Origin: CAMAVH01 sp035714115
GTDB taxonomy: Bacteria; Pseudomonadota; Alphaproteobacteria; SMXQ01
Direction: 5' to 3'
Length of the DNA stretch: 13,170 bases
Assembly: GCA_035714115.1 (NCBI GenBank)
Contig: DASTMO010000022.1
Location: 1 to 13,170 of the forward strand
Below the pieces are notes generated by a model that ran no database searches, was not told where the DNA came from, and saw only the letters and a program-made list of their open reading frames with translations. This document shows, piece by piece, positions 9,392 to 13,170 of the stretch. Made by a program: the position numbers and the translations under genes. How positions within the stretch are numbered: the first letter of the stretch is position 1; each line of letters starts with the position of its first letter.

Positions 9392-9481
9392 CTAGAATTT
9401 TTCCGGCCGCAGCAACGCGACCAGCAGATAAATGAAGAGGCCGAGCGTTGCTGCGCCGCCGAGGATGAGATCGAGCGTCAT
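9392..9481 (-). CDS. kdpF: KdpF, small stabilising subunit of the K+ ATPase
   Basis: A 29-residue single-helix membrane peptide directly upstream of kdpA. KdpF sits in the KdpA/KdpB interface and stabilises the complex in the lipid bilayer. The reading frame has a hydrophobic stretch of about residues 4-23 and ends in IYLLVALLRPEKF, the characteristic KdpF C-terminal signature. The ATG is at 9479-9481 and the TAG at 9392-9394. The Shine-Dalgarno (GAGGG) overlaps the TGA of the preceding small ORF, and its own stop forms part of the kdpA ribosome-binding site. This tiny gene is easily missed by gene finders; position and signature make the call firm. Confidence 0.93.
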   Translation of the reverse strand: MTLDLILGGAATLGLFIYLLVALLRPEKF

Positions 9482-9488
9482 GGAACCC

Positions 9489-9572
9489 TCAGCCACGCTC
9501 GCAGAGGCGCAGATAACAGGCCATGACGGCGAAGAAGCCGACGCCGAGGCCGAGATAGATGAGGTCGCTCAT
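9489..9572 (-). CDS. 27-aa membrane microprotein, first cistron of the kdp operon
   Basis: This is a short open frame starting with ATG at 9570-9572 and ending with TGA at 9489-9491, seven nucleotides before kdpF. The peptide begins MSDLIYLGLGVGFF and ends in a short polar tail, CYLRLCERG. It would form one membrane helix (about residues 4-21) with positive charges at the C-terminal end. A GGAA motif lies 8-12 nt upstream, and the kdpF Shine-Dalgarno overlaps its stop, so translation of the two is probably coupled. From memory, comparable short hydrophobic ORFs precede kdpF in other proteobacterial kdp operons, but I know of no assigned function. It could be an extra KdpF-like subunit, a regulator of the pump or kinase, or a translated leader. 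Confidence 0.7.
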   Translation of the reverse strand: MSDLIYLGLGVGFFAVMACYLRLCERG

Positions 9573-9588
9573 AGGAATTTTTCCGGAA

Positions 9589-9612
9589 CTCTTTTCGTTG
9601 CTGTGAAAAGAG
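9589..9612 (-). promoter_or_regulatory. Stem-loop in the presumed kdp mRNA leader
   Basis: Perfect 8-bp inverted repeat (CTCTTTTC at 9589-9596, GAAAAGAG at 9605-9612) with an 8-nt loop, 17 nt before the first ATG of the kdp operon. It lies between the promoter candidates and the first cistron, so it would be in the 5' leader. The stem is AT-rich and has no following T-run in either direction, so it is not a classical terminator. It could stabilise the transcript, or it may be a protein-binding palindrome. Role unknown. Confidence 0.4.
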
Positions 9613-9627
9613 CATGTCGTTCCAGCC

Positions 9628-9666
9628 CGTTAAGTCGCTATGCGGAGTTGCGGCAACCGCTGTAAA
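9628..9666 (-). promoter_or_regulatory. Candidate kdp promoter elements
   Basis: Two weak sigma70-like pairings are possible on the minus strand. One uses TTTACA (9661-9666, inside the tandem repeat) with an 18-bp spacer to CATAGC (9637-9642). The other uses TTGCCG (9651-9656) with a 17-bp spacer to TTAACG (9628-9633). The -10 elements are poor, as expected for an activator-dependent promoter. In the first pairing the repeat would overlap the -35 element, the arrangement used by PhoB-type activators. I cannot decide between them from sequence. Confidence 0.35.
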
Positions 9667-9682
9667 GGCGGCGTAAAGGCGG
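9661..9682 (-). promoter_or_regulatory. Tandem 11-bp repeat, candidate KdpE operator
   Basis: Positions 9661-9671 and 9672-9682 are two adjacent 11-bp units differing at one base; on the minus strand they read CCGCCTTTACG and CCGCCTTTACA. OmpR/PhoB-family regulators bind direct half-sites spaced 11 bp, one DNA turn apart. The E. coli KdpE site, as I recall it, also contains two TTTA(T/C)AC-like half-sites at that spacing. The repeat is about 90 nt upstream of the first kdp cistron and about 100 nt upstream of the divergent Sel1 gene, so it could act on either or both. KdpE binding is inference from spacing, sequence likeness and context. Confidence 0.55.
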
Positions 9683-9779
9683 AACCCGTGCGTCGCACAA
9701 ATCACGCGATTCTGTCACACCCTCTCTCGTCGAAAGGCCGCGAGAATCCGGCCTCATTGACGCGGGGGAACGGTTCCGC

Positions 9780-11009
9780 ATGGCTCGCTTTTCGCATTAC
9801 CGCATTTGGCCTGTGTTGCTCGGCTGTGCCTGGGCGTTCACGCCGGAATTGCGCGCGCAGGATGTGACGACCAGCGTGTCGCCCTATGCCGAAAACGCCT
9901 CGCCCAACGGCGGCGTCAGAAGCGAGCCGTTGTCTGCGCCCAGCACTCCGGCCGCGACCGACGGACGGGTGACGACGGCGCAAGCCGGCATTCTCGGCAC
10001 CGTCACGCAAGGCGAGGTCGACGACATCACGCGTGGCGCGCTCATGCCTGAGCCGCAATTGCCGGCCGCCGCGTCCACGGCGCCCGCCGCGCTGGCGCCG
10101 GCCGCGCGCTTGCCCGATGAGGATCTCGCCCTGCGCGGCGACGCCAACGCCATGTTCCGCCTCGCCGGCCGCTACGAGCGAGGCGACGGCGTCGAGCGCA
10201 ACGACGCCATCGCGCTGTCCTGGTATGGCCGAGCGGCGGAAGAAGGCGTTTATGAAGCCGTGCCGAAAATCGGCGAATTGCGCGACAAGCTGGCGCGCGA
10301 GGACGGCCGCACGCCGCGTCTGCCGGGCGAACCGCCGATCACGACGGCTGCGCCCGCGCCCGCCGTGCCGCCGCGCCAGCAGCAGGCAGCGCGTCCGCCG
10401 CAAACTGTCGCGCCGGCTCCCGCTCCGCCAGCCAGCGTCGCGCCCGCGCCACAACCGCAACCCCAAGCGGTGCCGAGCGATCCGGCGCAAGAGCTCAAGC
10501 TTGCCGCCGCGACCAGCGACGATGCGCAAGCGCTGCGCCATTATCGCGCCGCCGCCGAGCTCGGCAGCGCCGAAGGTGCGTTCAATCTCGCCTATCGCCT
10601 GGCCAACGGCCGCGGCGGCCCGCAGAACGACACCGAAGCGGCGCGCTGGTATCAGGCCGCGGCGCAACAAGGCTCGGCCGCGGCGCAGAACAATCTCGGT
10701 TTCATGTATTCCAGCGGACGCGGCGTCGCGCGCAGCGACGAGACCGCGATCGAATGGTATCGCCGCGCCGCCGAGCAGAACTATCCGCCTGCGCAGACAA
10801 ATCTCGGCATGATGTACGACGCAGGGCGCGGCGTGCCGCAAAGCGCCGCCGACGCGCTCGCCTGGTATTCCAAGGCCGCCGCCGCCGGCTACGGCCCGGC
10901 GCGTTCGCGCCTTGCCGACATGTATGCGAACGGTCGTGGCGTGCCGCGCGACGAGCGCATGGCCGATTTCTGGCGCCGCAGCGCCGAAACGGCGAACAAC
11001 AAGCCATGA
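9780..11009 (+). CDS. Exported Sel1-repeat protein with Pro/Ala-rich linker
   Basis: A 409-residue protein with a likely Sec signal peptide: a basic, hydrophobic N-terminus ending near LRA-QD at residue 26, so probably periplasmic. A first Sel1-like (TPR-related) repeat lies at about residues 120-155 (NAMFRLAGRYERGDGVERND). A Pro/Ala/Gln-rich low-complexity linker follows (about 177-236). Then come four consecutive Sel1 repeats from about 261 to 404, each with the pattern A-x2-NLG-x-MY-x2-GRGV. Such helical repeats are protein-interaction scaffolds; no enzymatic motif is visible. The ATG has a GGGGGAA Shine-Dalgarno within a small GGAAC/GTTCC palindrome just upstream. The gene is divergent from kdp across 207 bp, and its stop overlaps the next gene by ATGA. 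Function unknown; the partner is probably the next gene product. Confidence 0.85.
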   Translation: MARFSHYRIWPVLLGCAWAFTPELRAQDVTTSVSPYAENASPNGGVRSEPLSAPSTPAATDGRVTTAQAGILGTVTQGEVDDITRGALMPEPQLPAAASTAPAALAPAARLPDEDLALRGDANAMFRLAGRYERGDGVERNDAIALSWYGRAAEEGVYEAVPKIGELRDKLAREDGRTPRLPGEPPITTAAPAPAVPPRQQQAARPPQTVAPAPAPPASVAPAPQPQPQAVPSDPAQELKLAAATSDDAQALRHYRAAAELGSAEGAFNLAYRLANGRGGPQNDTEAARWYQAAAQQGSAAAQNNLGFMYSSGRGVARSDETAIEWYRRAAEQNYPPAQTNLGMMYDAGRGVPQSAADALAWYSKAAAAGYGPARSRLADMYANGRGVPRDERMADFWRRSAETANNKP

Positions 11010-11731
11010 TGCGCCGGCCGCGCCAAACACGTGACGCGCAGGACGTCGCCGGACGGATCGAGCCGCGCTTCGCCGCCCGGGATGCGCAGAAGGAACAGCA
11101 CGCGCCGGCCGTGCCGGCATCCTCGCCGCCGACGCAACCTCCGCAAGCCGAGCCCGCTCCAGCGCCGGCCTTAGCCCCAGCGACGCCGAATCCCAACCCC
11201 TACGCCCTGCCCGAGCATGTGATTCCGGCCTGGGTCGCCCGGCCGTCGGCGCCCCAAGCAACGACGCAAGCGGAGGCAAAGGCAGCCCAGACGCCGCACG
11301 AACCGCGCAACATGCCGCCGCGCGCGGCCGAGCCTCCTGCGCCAACCGCCGACGCGAGAGCCCGCGAATCCTATTGGTCGAAGATTCATGTGCCGGACGA
11401 AGAGCGCGATCGCGCGGCCAAAGCCGGCCTTTATCGCTATGTCAAAGAAGCCGCCGCGCATGAAACGCCGCGCAAGGCTCCTGGCGCGCCGCCGCGCCCG
11501 ATGAGCGCTGCAGGCGACGGCAAACCGCGCATCTGGCTGACGGTGATCGCCTTGCTCTTGCTGTTCGGAGCCGGCGCCTATGGCCTCAGCCAACTCGCCG
11601 ACGCCCCCTATGGGAAGCAGAACGCCGAATGGCGGCCGGCAGAGACGGCACAGCCGACAGCGCCATCCGCGCCGCAGACGCCGGACCCCGCTCCCGCGCC
11701 GACGCCGAGCTTCATCGAAGTCGCGCCCTGA
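11006..11731 (+). CDS. Pro/Ala-rich single-pass membrane protein, function unknown
   Basis: A 241-residue protein whose ATG (11006-11008) overlaps the stop of the Sel1-repeat gene; a second ATG follows at once (11009-11011). The N-terminal part (about 1-115) is basic at first, then a Pro/Ala/Gln-rich, probably disordered stretch. A short more ordered block with ESYWSKIHVPDEERDRAAKAG and YRYVKEAA lies at about 121-150. A single strong membrane helix (IWLTVIALLLLFGAGAYGL, about 176-194) follows, and then a Pro/Ala-rich tail of about 45 residues. The basic residues before the helix suggest an N-in, C-out topology, placing the tail in the periplasm beside the Sel1 protein. I do not recognise a family. 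The overlap, shared orientation and similar base use support a real gene; a long antisense frame here looks like a shadow. Confidence 0.7.
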   Translation: MMRRPRQTRDAQDVAGRIEPRFAARDAQKEQHAPAVPASSPPTQPPQAEPAPAPALAPATPNPNPYALPEHVIPAWVARPSAPQATTQAEAKAAQTPHEPRNMPPRAAEPPAPTADARARESYWSKIHVPDEERDRAAKAGLYRYVKEAAAHETPRKAPGAPPRPMSAAGDGKPRIWLTVIALLLLFGAGAYGLSQLADAPYGKQNAEWRPAETAQPTAPSAPQTPDPAPAPTPSFIEVAP

Positions 11732-11760
11732 GCGGCGCCTCTATCCTGAATTTTTGAGAA

Positions 11761-11835
<75 letters not shown>

Positions 11836-11952
11836 ATCCGAGACGCGACCAAAATGCCGCGAAGGGGGCGGGTTGTAGCATAGCCGCCCGCATCTGGAAA
11901 CCCGCGCCGCGACGGCGGCCGGGGCCGCCGAAAGCGCCCTGGCGGCTTTTCC

Positions 11953-11966
11953 TTGATCTAAATCAA
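11953..11966 (+). promoter_or_regulatory. Perfect FNR/FixK-type box
   Basis: The sequence TTGATCTAAATCAA matches the FNR/FixK/Anr consensus TTGAT-N4-ATCAA at all ten defined positions, and flanking C and G extend the palindrome by one pair. It lies between tRNA-Thr and the 2-oxoglutarate oxygenase gene. Its centre (11959.5) is 29.5 bp before the start of a TTTAAT hexamer at 11989-11994. That puts the box at about -41.5 relative to a start near 12001, the standard class II activator position. FNR senses oxygen through an Fe-S cluster; FixK proteins act downstream of FixLJ. Which of them works here cannot be told from the box. Confidence 0.8.
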
Positions 11967-11988
11967 GCCATTGATTGAAAAGGAAATT

Positions 11989-11994
11989 TTTAAT
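11989..11994 (+). promoter_or_regulatory. -10 element of the FNR-class promoter
   Basis: TTTAAT matches TATAAT at five of six positions and sits where a class II FNR-dependent promoter would have it, with transcription starting near 12001. The resulting leader to the oxygenase ATG is about 100 nt and contains no recognisable gene. There is no consensus -35, which fits activator dependence. Confidence 0.55.
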
Positions 11995-12099
11995 AGAGCG
12001 GCTTGCGGGAGGTGTGCCGGGCGCGGTAGCTTGAAGTTCTGCGCCGCTGTCGCGCCGCCGGTCCGCCATCGAGCCCACTGTGCCGAGCCCGCCGCCGCC

Positions 12100-12693
12100 A
12101 TGAACATCCGCCCCTTTTACGTCTATCAAAAATCCGTCTTCCCGGCGGACTTCTGCGACCGCGTGATCGCCGAGGGCGAAAAGCTGCCGCACAGCGACGG
12201 CACCGTCGGCATGTTCGAGGGCGAGCGCTCCGATGCGACCATCCGCAGCACCGAGCTGACGTTCTTCCCGCAGAAGCCGGAATACGGCTGGCTCTACGAC
12301 TACATCCTGCAGTTCATCAACGCCGCCAACAGCAAATACTGGAACTTCAAACTCTCGGCAGTCGAGCCGGTCCAGTATGGCGTCTACAACACCAGCCAGT
12401 ATTATCACTGGCATGTCGATCAGCATTCCACGCCCTACAAAGAGGGCGCCAACAAGGGGCTGACCCGCAAGCTGTCCTTCACGATGCAGCTGACCGACGA
12501 AAACGATTACGAAGGCGGCGACTTCGAGCTCAAGGATCCCGGCGAAGAGAACAAGGTCGTGACGATCGACGGCATCCGCGCGCGCGGCTCCGTCATCATC
12601 TTCCCGTCGTTCATCCTGCATCGGGTGACGCCGGTGACGCGCGGCACGCGCCGCTCGATGGTCGGCTGGATCGTCGGGCCGCCATTCGTTTAA
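12100..12693 (+). CDS. 2-oxoglutarate/Fe(II)-dependent oxygenase (prolyl-hydroxylase-like fold)
   Basis: A 197-residue soluble protein of the 2OG-Fe(II) oxygenase superfamily, P4H/PKHD-like branch. These enzymes use O2 and 2-oxoglutarate to hydroxylate a substrate. The iron ligands are visible as H105-x-D107 in YYHWHVDQH and distal H174 in FPSFILHRVTPVTRG; R184 or R185, ten or eleven residues further on, would bind 2-oxoglutarate. LTRKLSFTMQLTD and YEGGDFEL are further family motifs. I chose the ATG at 12100 because conserved sequence begins directly after it; an in-frame TTG at 11971 would overlap the promoter. The Shine-Dalgarno is poor. An FNR-type box lies upstream. The substrate is unknown: protein, peptide or small molecule are all possible. 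The last ten codons are repeated downstream. Confidence 0.85.
   Translation: MNIRPFYVYQKSVFPADFCDRVIAEGEKLPHSDGTVGMFEGERSDATIRSTELTFFPQKPEYGWLYDYILQFINAANSKYWNFKLSAVEPVQYGVYNTSQYYHWHVDQHSTPYKEGANKGLTRKLSFTMQLTDENDYEGGDFELKDPGEENKVVTIDGIRARGSVIIFPSFILHRVTPVTRGTRRSMVGWIVGPPFV
12660..12693 (+). repeat. 34-bp direct repeat, copy 1 (end of the oxygenase gene)
   Basis: These 34 bp cover the last ten codons (ending WIVGPPFV) and the stop of the oxygenase gene. They are identical to 12756-12789, exactly 96 bp further on. Similarity continues imperfectly into the following ATTCGTTTAACGGC / TTCGTTTGATC segment (to about 12708). Confidence 0.9.
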
Positions 12694-12755
12694 CGGCTTC
12701 GTTTGATCTTATTGCCGACCATCGGCTCCATGCTTTGCTCGCTGCGCGAGCCGGC

Positions 12756-12789
12756 GGTCGGCTGGATCGTCGGGCCGCCATTCGTTTAA
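12756..12789 (+). repeat. 34-bp direct repeat, copy 2 (intergenic)
   Basis: Exact second copy of 12660-12693, located between the oxygenase stop and hemY. The 96-bp offset is a multiple of three and no stop lies between. Read-through of the first TAA would therefore add 32 residues and end with the same ten residues and stop. A 6-bp hairpin (GCTCGC-TGC-GCGAGC, 12737-12751) lies just before it, without a T-run. Confidence 0.9.
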
Positions 12790-12819
12790 TGGCGTTCGTT
12801 TAACGGCGTTCGCTTGATC
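12780..12819 (+). repeat. 14-bp tandem repeats after copy 2
   Basis: Three consecutive units: ATTCGTTTAATGGC (12780-12793), GTTCGTTTAACGGC (12794-12807) and a diverged GTTCGCTTGATC (12808-12819). After copy 1 there are only two such units (12684-12708), the last also ending in TTGATC. The downstream array therefore looks like the upstream one with one unit added. Confidence 0.75.
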
Positions 12820-12826
12820 GACGGCG

Positions 12827-13170
12827 TTACGGCGTCGGCGGCATCTCGTCGCGCAGCAGCAACGGCGCGGCGGCTTTCACCACATCTGGCTGCGCCAGCG
12901 CGCTGACCGGCGTCGGCGACGCCCAATCGAGCGTATCGAACCCGTCGCACGAGCCGCAGATCGGCGACCAATCGGCCGTGCGCGCGCCGCAGGCGCGGCA
13001 GGTCCAGGCCTCGTCCGGCCGCGCCGCGGCGGCATGATCGAGGGCGCGACGCGACGCGCCTTCGTCGCGATGTTCCTGCTGTTCAAGATCGGCAAGCAGC
13101 CGCCAGGCGCGCGCCGGCGGATCGCTCGAAGGCATTGTCGCGGCAACCAATTGGCCGCGCGCGGTGCCCC
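12827..13170 (-). CDS. hemY: HemY, C-terminal part (5' end beyond the window)
   Basis: Alphaproteobacterial HemY is an inner-membrane, TPR-containing protein encoded near haem biosynthesis genes; its exact role in haem synthesis is not settled. Only the last 113 residues or so are in the window. The frame is open to the right edge, so the TTG at 13148-13150 is not taken as the start. The visible part has a helical ARAWRLLADLEQQEHRDEG segment of TPR type. It then has two CxxC pairs (AWTCRACG and WSPICGSC) followed by FDTLDW, a zinc-ribbon-like ending typical of alphaproteobacterial HemY. The TAA is at 12827-12829, and the gene converges on the oxygenase gene across 133 bp of repeat-rich DNA. 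Confidence 0.78.
   Translation of the reverse strand, partial: GTARGQLVAATMPSSDPPARAWRLLADLEQQEHRDEGASRRALDHAAAARPDEAWTCRACGARTADWSPICGSCDGFDTLDWASPTPVSALAQPDVVKAAAPLLLRDEMPPTP

Noticed and set aside
9395..9586. 12-bp repeat gaatttttccgg at 9395-9406 and 9575-9586
   Set aside because: One copy encodes the conserved KdpF end (PEKF) and the other spans the ribosome-binding area of the small ORF. Likely chance, or too short to interpret.
9647..9777. Short palindromes GTTGC-G-GCAAC (9647-9657), GTGCG-T-CGCAC (9688-9698) and GGAAC-G-GTTCC (9767-9777)
   Set aside because: Five-base arms are common by chance in GC-rich DNA. They share no motif with each other or with a known regulator.
9573..9779. 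c-di-AMP or other riboswitch in the kdp leader
   Set aside because: The leader is short, shows only one simple hairpin, and has no riboswitch-like core. ydaO-type switches before kdp are not expected in alphaproteobacteria.
9702..11345. 547-residue open frame on the minus strand opposite the Sel1 and Pro-rich genes
   Set aside because: Arg/Ala/Gly-rich, no recognisable domain, and it runs through the kdp/Sel1 control region. The plus-strand frame has a signal peptide and regular Sel1 repeats, so this is a GC-driven shadow.
11914..11929. GC palindrome upstream of tRNA-Thr and near the FNR box
   Set aside because: No T-run, so not an intrinsic terminator. It consists only of G and C in a GC-rich stretch; no function can be supported.
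11971..12099. N-terminal extension of the oxygenase from an in-frame TTG at 11971
   Set aside because: It would start upstream of the predicted transcription start and overlap the -10, and the extension (Arg/Cys/Ala-rich) does not look like part of the oxygenase fold.
12737..12751. Hairpin after the oxygenase gene as a terminator
   Set aside because: Six-base stem with a three-base loop but no following T-tract on either strand.

Overview
This 13.2 kb, GC-rich window looks like chromosomal DNA of an alphaproteobacterium, most likely Hyphomicrobiales (Rhizobiales). The reasons are base composition, the alphaproteobacterial type of HemY C-terminus (a Cys4 ribbon) at the right edge, and a perfect FNR/FixK-type box. 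No host can be named from the sequence alone. GC-rich codon use produces very long antisense open frames over most genes; these were treated as shadows.

Left part (about 1-1640, minus strand): an eutA-like gene for the reactivating factor of B12-dependent ethanolamine ammonia-lyase. Its stop codon lies inside a strong intrinsic terminator that reads in the plus direction, so a converging plus-strand gene probably ends just outside the window.

Centre (1639-9572, minus strand): a complete high-affinity potassium uptake locus in the order small ORF, kdpF, kdpA, kdpB, kdpC, kdpD, kdpE. KdpFABC is the K+-pumping P-type ATPase complex. KdpD/KdpE is the two-component system that normally switches it on under K+ limitation. 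The cistrons are tightly packed. The Shine-Dalgarno of kdpF, kdpA, kdpB and kdpC each overlaps or abuts the stop codon of the gene before it, and kdpC/kdpD and kdpD/kdpE overlap. Two membrane microproteins (27 and 29 aa) precede kdpA; the second is KdpF. The 207-bp region upstream holds a tandem 11-bp repeat that is a good KdpE operator candidate, and a short hairpin in the presumed kdp leader.

Right-centre (9780-11731, plus strand): divergent from kdp, a two-gene unit made of an exported Sel1-repeat protein and a Pro/Ala-rich single-pass membrane protein, joined by an ATGA overlap. Neither has a known function that I can assign. They share the intergenic control region with kdp.

Right part (11761-13170): tRNA-Thr(CGT) on the minus strand. 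Then comes a plus-strand 2-oxoglutarate/Fe(II) oxygenase gene preceded by a perfect FNR-type box, placed exactly as in a class II activated promoter. The 3' end of that gene (last ten codons plus stop) is repeated exactly 96 bp downstream, followed by 14-bp tandem repeats. The 3' part of hemY converges from the right edge.

I found no mobile element, CRISPR array, phage or defence module. The points most worth a second look are the FNR box in front of an oxygen-dependent enzyme, the extra small ORF and repeat-type operator at kdp, the Sel1/Pro-rich membrane pair, and the duplicated gene end.
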